Shown: positions 10,399-21,373 of the stretch, piece by piece
How positions within the stretch are numbered: position 1 is the first letter of the stretch
Layout: every line of letters begins with the position of its first letter
Assembly (NCBI RefSeq): GCF_900176355.1
Contig: NZ_FWXI01000013.1
Span: 1-64,000, forward strand
Origin: Sporomusa malonica
GTDB taxonomy: Bacteria > Bacillota > Negativicutes > Sporomusales > Sporomusaceae
Reading direction: 5' to 3'
Length of the DNA stretch: 64,000 nt
Notes under the pieces: model-generated
The model's input: the letters and a program-made list of their open reading frames with translations, nothing else
What the model was told of the DNA's origin: nothing
Database searches by the model: none
Translations under genes and position numbers: made by a program

Positions 10399-10554
10399 AT
10401 TACATGCCTCCTCCTTCTTATTTAACGGAAAGCACCCTGGGGAATATTTCTAACATTTAATCAATATGCATTTTCTTATGTCACAGGGGAGAAAAACTAC
10501 TTTTTACTAATTTATTATCCTCACAAAAAAATTGGGCCTGTCTTAAATAAAAAA
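10399..10554. other. Upstream region of prkA, no gene seen
   Basis: This AT-rich stretch holds the prkA ribosome site and presumably its promoter. Because prkA is a sporulation/stationary-phase gene in relatives, a sporulation sigma-factor promoter would be expected, but none could be assigned with confidence by eye. Confidence 0.4.
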
Positions 10555-10589
10555 AAAGCAGCAGGTGTTTTTGAAACACCTGCTGCTTT
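10555..10589 (-). terminator. Terminator of the chemotaxis receptor transcript
   Basis: A perfect 16-bp stem (AAAGCAGCAGGTGTTT / AAACACCTGCTGCTTT) with a 3-base loop is followed on the minus strand by a long T run. It lies about 100 bases after the receptor gene stop codon, with one copy of the dispersed repeat in between. Confidence 0.9.
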
Positions 10590-10591
10590 GC

Positions 10592-10686
10592 GTTTATCCT
10601 GTAAGAAAGTACAACTTTCCGTCTGGATAAGGCAACATCGGCTTCCGCTGTCGCCAAAGGCTCGGCGCAAGCCGTGTTTTCTTTAT
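10592..10686 (-). repeat. Dispersed two-hairpin 3'-UTR repeat, copy A
   Basis: Read on the minus strand it starts ATAAAGAAAACACGGCTTGC, 4 bases after the receptor stop codon, and ends ACAGGATAAA. Hairpin 1 is closed by CGGCTT/AAGCCG with inner CGCC/GGCG-type pairing. Hairpin 2 is closed by TTATCC/GGATAA with inner AAAGT/ACTTT. It nearly matches copies C and E. It lies between the stop codon and the terminator and is therefore part of the mRNA 3' UTR. Confidence 0.9.
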
Positions 10687-10689
10687 CTA

Positions 10690-12378
10690 CTAAACTTTTT
10701 GCTTTTCGCCTACAAATAGCATCCCAATGATATGCCCGCTTTTATCTTTGAGCGGCTCATAATTGACGATATACCACTGCCTCATTACAGTAGCACGACC
10801 AATATACTCAGTAGCCCGTTCAAGTACAGCCTTTTCAACATACTTAGCTGCCGGTGTGCCTGTGGCTCGCCGTCCCGACTTAGTTGTCACGGTTGTGGCA
10901 ATTCGGGTATTTCCCTGGAACACCGTACAGGCTGCCCCGACTTTTTGCGCAATGTCATCAACAAGCCTATCATTGTTATTAATTACTTGATCACCGGCAA
11001 CCACCTGATTGTTGCTATTAATATAAATAGGTCCATATTGGGTTAATAAATTACGGGCTTTATCCAGCTTATCTTTAATTCTCTTCCGTGTGATTTCATC
11101 AACAGCAACAAATTGAGCTGTCATTTCTTCCATGCTTTGGGCCATAAGATCCAGATCATGTGCTGAGGCTGCGATTTTTTCAATTGTCGCAAACACCTCT
11201 TCACTGGCAGCATTAATTTCCTGACTAGAGCCTGAGAAATGGCGGGCAATACTGGTGATTTCGCCTACATTAACCGCGATATCCTCTATATCATTGGCAA
11301 CACCGGCTGTATTGTGCGCCATAGAGCTGACTTGTTCATTTAGCTTTTTGCTTACGGCGATAATGTGGTTCAAGGCAGCTTCTGAACCGCTAGCCTTCTC
11401 AGCTCCCTGATGGGCCTGGTTAAGCGCGTCCTCGATGGCTGCTACCGTGTCTATCGTTTCCTGTCTTACCCCTTGTACCAGGCTGGTTATTTCCTCAGCC
11501 GACTGACGCGAGCTTTCTGCCAGTTTTCGTACCTCATCAGCAACTACAGCAAAACCTCGGCCTTGTTCACCTGCCCGAGCCGCCTCAATAGCTGCATTGA
11601 GCGCCAAGAGATTAGTCTGGGCGGCAATCGCTGTAATCACTTCGACAATCTGCCCAATCTGGTTAATTCTCCCAGCCAGACCATGAATAGCCTTAGCCGA
11701 GATATCCATTTGATTCTTTACCCCGGTCATGGTTATAATGGCTTCTTTAACCTGACCTGCGCCATCAACAGCACTGGCACTGGCTTCTTTAGCCAGTTCA
11801 ACTGTCTGAACAGCCATGCGATTGGTATCCTGTACCTGGGTACTGGCATGATTAGCAGACTGACTGCATAACTCAATGTCATGTACCTGCCTGGCCGAAC
11901 CAGCTGCAATTTCACCCATATTCGCGGTGGTTTGGCGCATGGCTTCCGTAGTCTGTATTGTATAATCAGACAAATATTTACTTGCTGAAGATACTTTTCC
12001 GCTAATCTGCGTAAGTTCCCCCACTAAGTCCGATATTTTTCCCATGAGATTATTTGTCGTATGGGCCAATTGACCAATTTCATCATTTGTTGCTATTTTT
12101 AATTTTTTACTCATATCCCCGCCGCCCCCAGCCATTTCCATTAGGCTGGCCAGCAATTGGTGAATTGGATTGGCAATAGCCCTGGAAACAAACAGCGCCC
12201 ACACTGCTAGAACGAATAATGATCCTATAATATACATAATTATAATTGCCTGAAAAGTCGCAGGAGACATGATGTTCATTAGCAGAAGAATCCCGGCCAA
12301 AGGTGCTATACCGGTAAAAAACAGACAGCTAGCCAACTTACCATTAATACCTTGCAACCATTTTAATAGCTGCTTCAT
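10690..12378 (-). CDS. Methyl-accepting chemotaxis protein with C-terminal Cache-like sensor
   Basis: 562-residue chemoreceptor. Two membrane segments lie close together at the N-terminus (about 13-36 and 43-67) with almost no external loop. A HAMP domain (about 64-118) and the methyl-accepting signalling domain follow, with the hairpin tip [25 protein letters not shown]-type consensus region. The last ~140 residues (about 420-562) look like a single-Cache type 3 domain ([18 protein letters not shown], then a [14 protein letters not shown] segment near the end). Such domains are normally extracytoplasmic between the two membrane segments; here the topology puts it in the cytoplasm after the signalling hairpin. 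The ligand is unknown. Confidence 0.88.
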   Translation of the reverse strand: MKQLLKWLQGINGKLASCLFFTGIAPLAGILLLMNIMSPATFQAIIIMYIIGSLFVLAVWALFVSRAIANPIHQLLASLMEMAGGGGDMSKKLKIATNDEIGQLAHTTNNLMGKISDLVGELTQISGKVSSASKYLSDYTIQTTEAMRQTTANMGEIAAGSARQVHDIELCSQSANHASTQVQDTNRMAVQTVELAKEASASAVDGAGQVKEAIITMTGVKNQMDISAKAIHGLAGRINQIGQIVEVITAIAAQTNLLALNAAIEAARAGEQGRGFAVVADEVRKLAESSRQSAEEITSLVQGVRQETIDTVAAIEDALNQAHQGAEKASGSEAALNHIIAVSKKLNEQVSSMAHNTAGVANDIEDIAVNVGEITSIARHFSGSSQEINAASEEVFATIEKIAASAHDLDLMAQSMEEMTAQFVAVDEITRKRIKDKLDKARNLLTQYGPIYINSNNQVVAGDQVINNNDRLVDDIAQKVGAACTVFQGNTRIATTVTTKSGRRATGTPAAKYVEKAVLERATEYIGRATVMRQWYIVNYEPLKDKSGHIIGMLFVGEKQKV

Positions 12379-12588
12379 TTTGACTCACTCCTTTCAAATC
12401 AGATAGATCATTCTCATTTTTCATTACTTCGTGAAATTTCTGTTAATTCCTTCTGTAACTGGATTAAATTGTTAAAAATATCACATCATCTAACTAAAAA
12501 TAAAAATAGTGTCACATATTGTCAACACTATTCCATGATCACATCACATCCGCCTCTATCAGCATAGAATAGTAGCGGAGGTGAAAAT
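12379..12588. other. Divergent promoter region, receptor / L,D-transpeptidase
   Basis: This AT-rich region carries an AAAGGAGTGAG ribosome site for the receptor (minus strand) and CGGAGGTG for the transpeptidase (12578-12585). No further structured element was recognised. Confidence 0.4.
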
Positions 12589-12927
12589 ATGGCTTATTCT
12601 ATTAAAATCTCGTTACTACAGAAACTCCTAATTCTTATGAAAGACGGCAAAATCGTGAGAAGTTATCCTGTCGGCGTAGGCAAAACAGCTACCACTACCC
12701 CCATAGGAAGATATCATATTATTAGTAAGATCCGTAATCCTGGTGGCCCCTTTGGAGTAATGTGGATGGGGCTCAGTCAGCCTCACTACGGTATTCATGG
12801 CACTAACAATCCATCTTCTATCGGCGGTGCGGTATCTAAAGGCTGTGTTCGTATGTATAACCGGGATGTGCTTGAATTAGCGGGCTTAGTTGATGTCGGC
12901 ACCCCGGTCACAATTGAAACTAATTAA
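12589..12927 (+). CDS. Small L,D-transpeptidase (YkuD family)
   Basis: 112-residue protein made of little more than a YkuD catalytic core. The signature HYGIHGTNNPSSIGGAVSKG followed by CVRMYN supplies the catalytic His and Cys. YkuD enzymes cross-link or anchor peptidoglycan through meso-diaminopimelate stems. There is no signal peptide, membrane segment or LysM domain, although the substrate is outside the membrane; it may act in the forespore/mother-cell compartment or be exported another way, both inferences. A GGAGG ribosome site precedes the ATG. Confidence 0.85.
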   Translation: MAYSIKISLLQKLLILMKDGKIVRSYPVGVGKTATTTPIGRYHIISKIRNPGGPFGVMWMGLSQPHYGIHGTNNPSSIGGAVSKGCVRMYNRDVLELAGLVDVGTPVTIETN

Positions 12928-12929
12928 TC

Positions 12930-13457
12930 TTAACCCAACTCAACACTATCCTCGTCCTCTATATTACGTGAAAAACACATTTCTGCAGTGAGCTGTTCAA
13001 AAAAGTTTACATTGAAGACCCCAGGTACAGTACCATTTGTCATGCGGTTGCCGTGAAAACCGATAATGACCCCTTGGACGATGGCTGCTGTCTTACCGTT
13101 TGACAGTGGTATGCCGCGAAAAGGATTAAAATCAAGAGGAGCAATATAATAATTAAGTACACCGTCACTATTGACGACCAACCGATTAGGGTCTAACCCA
13201 TCAGCAGTGTAAATGGCATCAGTAGGAGCAGCTGGCCTAAGACCTCTATCTGTAGCAAACCAGACAGTATAGACGCCCTGCGGAATAAGCCCTTCAGCCG
13301 ATATTGAAATACTACCGCCACCGTCGTAACCGCATACCTCACCTGTGGCTGTAGCTTGCACCCAAAAACCAGCATCAATAACCGGCGGCCTGTTGGCAGG
13401 CAATATATCAAACTCAAGCTGACAGCAGCCTTGACATTTATCAACCTTTCTGTCCAT
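12930..13457 (-). CDS. Hypothetical protein with Cys-rich N-terminus
   Basis: 175 residues, not recognised. It begins MDRKVDKCQGCCQLEFD, three cysteines in five positions. A glycine- and valine-rich, apparently all-beta region follows (GYDGGGSISISAEGLIPQGV, later VVNSDGVLNYYIAP and GVFNVNFFEQ), which suggests a beta-sandwich. The tail is acidic. No signal peptide or membrane segment is visible. GGGGAG precedes the ATG. It is convergent with, and almost touches, the L,D-transpeptidase gene. A spore-coat or surface role would fit the composition but is speculation. Confidence 0.65.
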   Translation of the reverse strand: MDRKVDKCQGCCQLEFDILPANRPPVIDAGFWVQATATGEVCGYDGGGSISISAEGLIPQGVYTVWFATDRGLRPAAPTDAIYTADGLDPNRLVVNSDGVLNYYIAPLDFNPFRGIPLSNGKTAAIVQGVIIGFHGNRMTNGTVPGVFNVNFFEQLTAEMCFSRNIEDEDSVELG

Positions 13458-13595
13458 TACACATCTCCCCTTCCCGAAACATTATGTTGCTATATTATAT
13501 GCCTCATTTAGCGTAAATGCTAAAGCCACTTCACATCTGTTGTGATTATTGTATAATAATACATAATTAGTCATATTTACCAGGAGGATATTGTT

Positions 13596-14075
13596 ATGGC
13601 AGAAACATTAGGAAAAAGTGCGGCCAAAATCCAGGAAGAGCTCAATAAATTCGGTCTGGAACTCCAAGTAGTTACCATGCAGGATTCAACCCGTACTTGT
13701 GTCGAAGCGGCCACTACTATTGGCTGCGAAGTCGGGCAAATCGTCAAATCTATGATCTTTCGCGGAAAAAATACCGGCATACCGGTACTTATTGTTGCCA
13801 GCGGTGATAACCGCATTAATGAAAAAAAAATGAAAGAATATCTGGGTGAAGCTGTATCCAGGCCTGATGCCAATTTTGTTCAAGAAACAACAGGCTTTGC
13901 CATTGGTGGTATTCCTCCTATCGGACATGTGAACAAACTCAAATGCTTCATCGATTCAGACCTTTTCCGCTATAATGAGGTATGGGCCGCTGCCGGCACA
14001 CCGTTTGACGTATTCCGGCTTAGCCCTGATCAATTAGCGGCAATCACGCAAGGTCAAATTATTGATGTCAAATAA
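13596..14075 (+). CDS. YbaK/EbsC family aminoacyl-tRNA deacylase
   Basis: 159 residues matching the YbaK/ProX editing-domain family, which hydrolyses mischarged tRNA (for example Cys- or Ala-tRNA-Pro). The conserved motifs are visible: IVKSMIFRG with the key lysine, VASGDNRINEKK, and the glycine-rich GFAIGGIPPIGH. AGGAGG about 8 bases upstream supports the ATG. It is a single-gene unit with its own terminator. Which mischarged tRNA it edits cannot be told from sequence. Confidence 0.88.
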   Translation: MAETLGKSAAKIQEELNKFGLELQVVTMQDSTRTCVEAATTIGCEVGQIVKSMIFRGKNTGIPVLIVASGDNRINEKKMKEYLGEAVSRPDANFVQETTGFAIGGIPPIGHVNKLKCFIDSDLFRYNEVWAAAGTPFDVFRLSPDQLAAITQGQIIDVK

Positions 14076-14081
14076 CGCAAA

Positions 14082-14115
14082 ACCGCTGGCACCTGGCCAG
14101 CGGTCTATTTTTTTA
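14082..14115 (+). terminator. Terminator of the ybaK-like gene
   Basis: The stem ACCGCTGGC / GCCAGCGGT (14082-14090, 14096-14104) is followed by a T-rich run. Confidence 0.88.
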
Positions 14116-14156
14116 TTATAAGCGGACTCTTCCCCGCTTTTTGTAGGTCTTCTCCC

Positions 14157-15146
14157 TTATTGCCATTTGATTATGGTTGCGCCCCATGTAAGACCGCCCC
14201 CAAAGCCAACTAATGCAATTACATCCCCACTTTTTATCCTGCCGCTTTTAACGCCTTCATCGAGAGCAATAGGAATAGACGCAGCCGATGTATTCCCATA
14301 TTTGTCAACATTAACGATAACCCGCTCCATTGGCAAACCTAGCCGTTTAGCAGCTGATTGAATAATTCTCAAATTTGCTTGATGTGGTACAAGACAGGTA
14401 ATATCAGTTGCTGTAAGATTTGCATTTTTAAGCGCTTTGTTTACCGTTTCTCCCATAACCTTAACAGCAAATTTAAAGACCTCATTACCATCCATATGGA
14501 TAAAATGGAGTTTATTTGACAGTGTTTCTTCAGATGCAGGCAAACGTGATCCACCGGCAGGCACCTTGAGCAGATCACCCCCTGCGCCCTCTGCTCCCAA
14601 ATCAATCCCAAGAATTCCAGTTTCTGGGCTGGTCTCACCTAAGACAACAGCTCCTGCTCCATCCCCAAAGAGGATAGCAGTATTCCTGTCTGTCCAGTCG
14701 GTAATGGTTGACAGGGTTTCTGCGCCAATAACTAATACTTTTTTATAAGTACCGGATTTGATAAAACAACTGCCGGCAGAAAGTCCGTAAATAAAACCAG
14801 AACAAACTGCTGTGAGATCAAAGGCAGCCGCGTTAACAGCTTTGATATTACTTTGTACTAGACAGGCGACAGAGGGGAACATCATATCTGGCGTAACAGT
14901 CCCAACGATAATCAGATCAAGCTCCTCAGCACGAACGCCTGCAGCTAACAGGGCTCTCTCAGCCGCTTTAGTCGCTAAATCTGATGTAGCTTCCCCTTCG
15001 GTTACAACATGTCTTTCACGAATCCCTGTGCGTTCAACAATCCATTTGTCTGATGTATCAAATTTCTCTTCTAGATCATAATTTGTAATCACTTTTTCTG
15101 GAATATATGATCCTACTCCCAAAATTCCTACAGATATTTCGCTCAC
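14157..15146 (-). CDS. fabH: Beta-ketoacyl-ACP synthase III
   Basis: 329-residue KAS III that condenses an acyl-CoA with malonyl-ACP to start fatty acid synthesis. The Cys-His-Asn triad is complete: C115 in AVCSGFIYG, H255 in VPHQANLR, N285 in YGNTSAAS. The N-terminal GILGVGSYIPEKVITN is typical. The GTG start at 15146 is preceded by AGGAGGG. The gene stands alone here, away from any fab cluster, so it may be a second, specialised copy; that cannot be judged from this window. Confidence 0.93.
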   Translation of the reverse strand: MSEISVGILGVGSYIPEKVITNYDLEEKFDTSDKWIVERTGIRERHVVTEGEATSDLATKAAERALLAAGVRAEELDLIIVGTVTPDMMFPSVACLVQSNIKAVNAAAFDLTAVCSGFIYGLSAGSCFIKSGTYKKVLVIGAETLSTITDWTDRNTAILFGDGAGAVVLGETSPETGILGIDLGAEGAGGDLLKVPAGGSRLPASEETLSNKLHFIHMDGNEVFKFAVKVMGETVNKALKNANLTATDITCLVPHQANLRIIQSAAKRLGLPMERVIVNVDKYGNTSAASIPIALDEGVKSGRIKSGDVIALVGFGGGLTWGATIIKWQ

Positions 15147-15468
15147 TAAACGCCCTCCTTATTAACATTCTACACCCTATACCTTTACTATCAGTGCGAT
15201 TATTATACCACAAATAAGTTACATAAAATACCAAGGAAAATACAACCCTTTATTATGAGTTGACTGGTATTCGTGAATAAAATTCACCTTCTATCTCCTC
15301 GTATAAAGCGATCTCTATGTTATTCTATTGGATTATTTTAAATTAATACCTACTATTATATTCTGCCATTAAATTCTCTGAAAATCAACTATTTTATTGC
15401 TAGGATTGCCGAAATGGATTATATTAACCATGTAATCACATATTTTTTTAAGGATTGATTAAAAACAC
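15147..15468. other. Divergent intergenic region, fabH / exporter
   Basis: 322 bases without a gene. A TATAAT-like -10 box for fabH is present on the minus strand at 15202-15207, with a poor -35. The remainder is AT-rich and no FapR-like operator or riboswitch could be recognised. Confidence 0.4.
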
Positions 15469-16557
15469 ATGAAAATAGGCGCTCGCATTATAAAAACAGG
15501 TATTGCAGTCACAATTACCATGTTTATTTGTAAGATGCTCGATCTTGAGCCAGCCTTTTTTGGCGCTGTCTCGGCGGTCATTAATATGCAGCCATCTATA
15601 TTTTTAACAATTACAACCGCAAAAGATCAGATTATGGTACACATTTTGGGAGTTAGCGCTGGCCTAATTTTGGGCTACCTACTTGGAAGTAACCCTATTA
15701 CAATGGGCCTTATCACCATCCTGCTCATCTATTTACATATAAAGTTTGGCTTTAAGAGCAATATCACAATGGGGATAATTGCTGCCTTATTTGTCCTGAG
15801 TTCAAACACTGAGCAATTTTTACCACACGCATTAATCAGAACAGCAGTAATATTTGTTGGTCTGAGTGTAGCTATGCTCATTAATATCATTCTCTGGCCC
15901 CCCCGCTACAAACAGCAATTCAAAGAGAAACTACAAGCAAGCAACCAACAAGCAGTCAGTTATTTTTGCCAGGCCATACAGGACTATGTTCAACTTGAAA
16001 ATAACAAACCGCCTATACGTCATGAACAAAAGAAAGCCGTCCATAAAATAAATAAGGAGTCACGCAAACTGATAGAGTTTTTACAACGGGAAGGAGAAAT
16101 ATTAAGGCCAGGTGCAACAGAACAAAGTGATTGGCTTACCAATGCTGAAAAGTTTATTGACTACAACCAGTCGCTGATCGGAAAGGCAGATAGAATTTAT
16201 GAACTCTTGCCTGCCAGATTTGACCGGCGACAACAATCAGGCTCTCAGTCGATTAGTGAAGAATTTAGAATGATTTTAGAGATATTAGAAAGTGGCTGCT
16301 CTACCATCGCCAGGATTAACGGAAAGCTCAGGTCTGTTATTATCGATGAGATTCCAGCTGAACCTGAAGAGATTAGTGAAGATTACTGGGAAAAACTGAC
16401 CCAAGCTATTGAGCACTGGCAACCCAAACTAACTGGTAGTTATTATCTGCATGCTTTACTTGATGTAGCAGTGACCGCAAATGAAATAAAATGGGCCTCA
16501 CGCCAAGCTAAAAAGCTATTATATGACAGCATGTCAATAAACATGCCAGAGGGCTAA
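15469..16557 (+). CDS. Aromatic acid exporter family membrane protein
   Basis: 362 residues. The N-terminal half (about 1-145) has five or six hydrophobic segments and belongs to the aromatic acid exporter/DUF939 family (MKIGARIIKTGIAVTITMF, FFGAVSAVINMQPS). The C-terminal half is a soluble, mainly helical domain rich in charged residues. The family resembles the fusaric-acid/AaeB exporters; the substrate is unknown. The ribosome site (AAGGATTG) is weak. It lies directly before the small-RNA gene. Confidence 0.8.
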   Translation: MKIGARIIKTGIAVTITMFICKMLDLEPAFFGAVSAVINMQPSIFLTITTAKDQIMVHILGVSAGLILGYLLGSNPITMGLITILLIYLHIKFGFKSNITMGIIAALFVLSSNTEQFLPHALIRTAVIFVGLSVAMLINIILWPPRYKQQFKEKLQASNQQAVSYFCQAIQDYVQLENNKPPIRHEQKKAVHKINKESRKLIEFLQREGEILRPGATEQSDWLTNAEKFIDYNQSLIGKADRIYELLPARFDRRQQSGSQSISEEFRMILEILESGCSTIARINGKLRSVIIDEIPAEPEEISEDYWEKLTQAIEHWQPKLTGSYYLHALLDVAVTANEIKWASRQAKKLLYDSMSINMPEG

Positions 16558-16623
16558 TTCGGCTAAACGATTTACTACAAATCTGTGCTTTTAAGTAGTC
16601 AAATTTTTCTAAATAAATATTAC

Positions 16624-16652
16624 TTGAAAAGCAATCTAAGCTATGGTATTAT
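16624..16652 (+). promoter_or_regulatory. Sigma-A promoter of the small RNA
   Basis: TTGAAA (16624-16629), a 17-base spacer and TATTAT (16647-16652) predict a start near 16659, just before the 5' arm of the closing stem of the RNA. Confidence 0.7.
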
Positions 16653-16658
16653 CTAAGT

Positions 16659-16929
16659 AAGCACCATCCCTATAGAGCCGTAGATTCAACCAGGATTGCA
16701 GTATCTAGGAAATATCCAGGTTTCCGTTAATTGCAAGTAGGTTAGTTTCAGGCAGGATAGTGTTTTTTGTTTGTAAAATAGGGCCGTTTGAAACAAGTTT
16801 TCCGTCTGGTATAAGAGTAAAGTTAACCCGTTTCGGAAGCAAGTTGTTTGAGATTGTCGTGTTCATGAATTCTATAGGGATGGCTGCTAAAGTAAGAGGA
16901 AGGGGAAAACCTTCCTCTTACTTTTTTTT
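16659..16929 (+). ncRNA. Structured non-coding RNA candidate (6S-like layout)
   Basis: No convincing protein is encoded here, yet the region has its own promoter and terminator. The predicted 5' end CACCATCCCTATAGAG (16663-16678) pairs with TTCTATAGGGATGG (16870-16883), closing about 190 bases. Inside, GTTTCCG near 16720 can pair with CGGAAGC near 16840, giving a long, interrupted rod. Length, terminal closing stem and independent terminator resemble 6S RNA, but no diagnostic 6S sequence could be confirmed, so the identity stays open. A covariance search would settle it. Confidence 0.6.
16891..16929 (+). terminator. Terminator of the small RNA
   Basis: A perfect 13-bp stem (AGTAAGAGGAAGG / CCTTCCTCTTACT) is followed by eight T. 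Confidence 0.92.
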
Positions 16930-16932
16930 AAA

Positions 16933-16970
16933 AAATCACCCAGTCAATATTTTTATTGACTGGGTGATTT
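16933..16970 (-). terminator. Terminator of the dnaA-gyrB transcript
   Basis: A perfect 16-bp stem (AAATCACCCAGTCAAT / ATTGACTGGGTGATTT) lies 20 bases after the gyrB stop codon and is followed on the minus strand by a run of T. Confidence 0.92.
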
Positions 16971-16989
16971 GCATTTATAAACAACTATT

Positions 16990-19152
<2,163 letters not shown>

Positions 19153-19175
<23 letters not shown>

Positions 19176-20019
19176 ATTTTTTCCTCCTGACTTTTTCCGC
19201 AAGTCGCACTTTTATTTTGCTAATAACAGTATCAATAGTTTCTTGGTTTATTCTATCTGGTTTGATTCCTGTCATCAGCATAACTAATACAGCTTCGTTA
19301 AGCTTATCCCATCCAGGCTCAAACAGACCACGAATTAGTTTATGTACTAAGCGCTTTTTAACAGCGTGAAACTCACGCGGAACACAAGGAACAAAATTGC
19401 ATGTTTCCTGATAATTAAACCAGGGAGCCTCCATTAGGAGCTTTGTGAGCGCCTGACTCTTTTCCTGCTTACATTCAATATAGCAGGCTGTGCAATGCAT
19501 TTGCCCTGGAGGCACTAATACGCTGCAGCGTTTACAGGACTGCCAGCCTGCTTTTTGTTTTGTTTTAGTAATCCCTGTTTGTTTTATTAACATGTAATAG
19601 CATTTTTTCCGAAGGTTAGCATCCTGAATAGCTTCAGTTTTTTGCCACACATCAGCTAACTCGCCAGCATCAAGCTTAGCTGGTTGCAAAATAGCAATAT
19701 TTTCCCCATCTTCTTGATGATTCTGGTATTTTTTCAAATCTCCTGCCTGAAACCGAATATCTACTATTAGTTTTTCATTGAGAAATGTATTAATCTTATC
19801 CATTATCCCTAGTTTAAGCATCATCAAATGATGACTCCATACTGGATTATTCACAGCTAAAAGTAGAGTACCGCGCTCTACTGAAATGGGCCACGAATGA
19901 CTTGAGATTTCCTCACCTACAATCTCCTGCCAGTGAATAATAACAGATTGAGCATTATACTTTTTGGTTAAACCCATCGATTTTAGCGTCCCTGGCAATA
20001 CATCCTTTAGCCTGAACAT
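19153..20019 (-). CDS. dciA: DciA-like (DUF721) protein with zinc-finger extension
   Basis: 288 residues. The first ~95 form a DUF721/DciA domain (VIIHWQEIVGEEISSHSWP, then TLLLAVNNPVWSHHLMMLK), the family that loads the replicative helicase in bacteria without DnaC/DnaI. The remaining ~190 residues are unusual for DciA, which is often about 100-170 aa. They contain two cysteine pairs, CKRC and CTAC, near 166-182, consistent with a zinc finger, followed by a helical, basic tail. It sits between recF and remB, a common place for DUF721 genes. Confidence 0.82.
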
Positions 20020-20023
20020 TGTA

Positions 20024-21121
20024 TCACTCCGTTACTGTACCACTTAATATTCGGTAGAATTTTCCTAATTTTCCTTCAGAAAAATATTGTTCATCAGCAG
20101 CGGTGATAAATGTTTGAACACGTTCCCTAATAAATAAGAGTAACTCAGAACGGCGTCCGGCGTCAAGTTCACTCATAACATCATCTAACAATAAAATAGG
20201 ATATTCGCCAGTTTCTGATTTAATAAATTCTAATTCAGCCAGCTTTAAAGCCAATACACCTGTACGTTGTTGACCCTGTGAGCCAAAATTGCGCATATTC
20301 TTGCCATTTACTGAAAAAATTAGATCATCACGGTGTGGGCCAATACTTGTACTACCGCTCATAATATCCTGTTTACGCTGACATTTAATTTGCTCATGAT
20401 ACCAACCGCTCAAATCATCAACTTTATCCTGATTTGAGCCGTTTAAAAAGTATGCTACTGACAGGTTTTCACGGCTGCCGGTAATTTTACGATGATGGAG
20501 ATTGGCGAGCATTGTCAGTTTTTTTACTGATTCAAGGCGTTTTTTTGTAATATTTGCAGCTGATCCAGCTAGTTGTTCATCCCATGGATGCAGCAAATCA
20601 GTACTTGCCTTGCCTTCTCTGATTTTTTTTAGCAGATTATTACGTTGTCCCAACATCCGGTTATAGTTTAAGAGTTGTCGGTAATATACCGGGTTAGCTT
20701 GCGATATTTCATTATCCAAAAAGCGCCGACGTAAAGCCGGCGCTCCTTTTATTAGCAGCAAATCCTCTGGCGAAAATAATATTGCATTAAGGGAACCTAC
20801 AATCTCCCGCGCCGGCAAAGGATGACTATTATATAGTATCTCCTTATTTTGGTTGGCTATAAGCTTTATTTTAAGCGAATTTTCCATATCTTGCCGATCA
20901 AAAATAACTTCTATACTGGCTGCAGGCTGATCCCAGCGAATTAGCTCCAGATCGGTGCTAGTACGGTGGGATCGCCCCATCGCCGAAAAATACAAAGCCT
21001 CTAAAAGATTGGTTTTCCCTTGTGCGTTTAATCCAACAAAAATATTAATGTTAGCCGTAAAGTCAATATTAATATTTACATAATTTCTGAAATTACGTAA
21101 AGTCAGCCGTTTTACTCTCAT
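20024..21121 (-). CDS. recF: DNA replication and repair protein RecF
   Basis: 365-residue SMC-like ATPase that helps load RecA at gaps. Walker A is GLNAQGKT at 30-37; the signature FGSQGQQRTGVLALKLAE and the Walker B region ILLLDDVMSELD are present near the C-terminus. The start codon overlaps the stop of the upstream S4-domain gene (ATGA), indicating coupled translation. Confidence 0.97.
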   Translation of the reverse strand: MRVKRLTLRNFRNYVNINIDFTANINIFVGLNAQGKTNLLEALYFSAMGRSHRTSTDLELIRWDQPAASIEVIFDRQDMENSLKIKLIANQNKEILYNSHPLPAREIVGSLNAILFSPEDLLLIKGAPALRRRFLDNEISQANPVYYRQLLNYNRMLGQRNNLLKKIREGKASTDLLHPWDEQLAGSAANITKKRLESVKKLTMLANLHHRKITGSRENLSVAYFLNGSNQDKVDDLSGWYHEQIKCQRKQDIMSGSTSIGPHRDDLIFSVNGKNMRNFGSQGQQRTGVLALKLAELEFIKSETGEYPILLLDDVMSELDAGRRSELLLFIRERVQTFITAADEQYFSEGKLGKFYRILSGTVTE

Positions 21122-21339
21122 GCCTCACCTGTAATAATTCTCCAGCAGCCAATACCTTTTATCTCAATAATATCACCAGGACGGACTTTCTTTCTTCGTT
21201 CAGTAATAATAGTGCCATTAAGTTTAATCATCTTGTCCTCAATAAAAGGCTTAATGTGGGCACCATTATCAATAATTCCTGCCCATTTTAGCAACTGATC
21301 CATATTAATTTCTGAGGTGTGTATTTCGATTTCTTCCAT
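21118..21339 (-). CDS. yaaA: S4-domain RNA-binding protein (YaaA type)
   Basis: 73 residues forming a single S4 fold (MDQLLKWAGIIDNGAHIKPF, then KLNGTIITERRKKVRPGDII). It lies between dnaN and recF, where B. subtilis has yaaA. S4 domains bind structured RNA; in this subgroup a role in ribosome assembly has been proposed. It overlaps recF by an ATGA junction. Confidence 0.9.
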   Translation of the reverse strand: MEEIEIHTSEINMDQLLKWAGIIDNGAHIKPFIEDKMIKLNGTIITERRKKVRPGDIIEIKGIGCWRIITGEA

Positions 21340-21373
21340 AATTTTTCCTCCATACGAAATCGCGCTTTAACAG

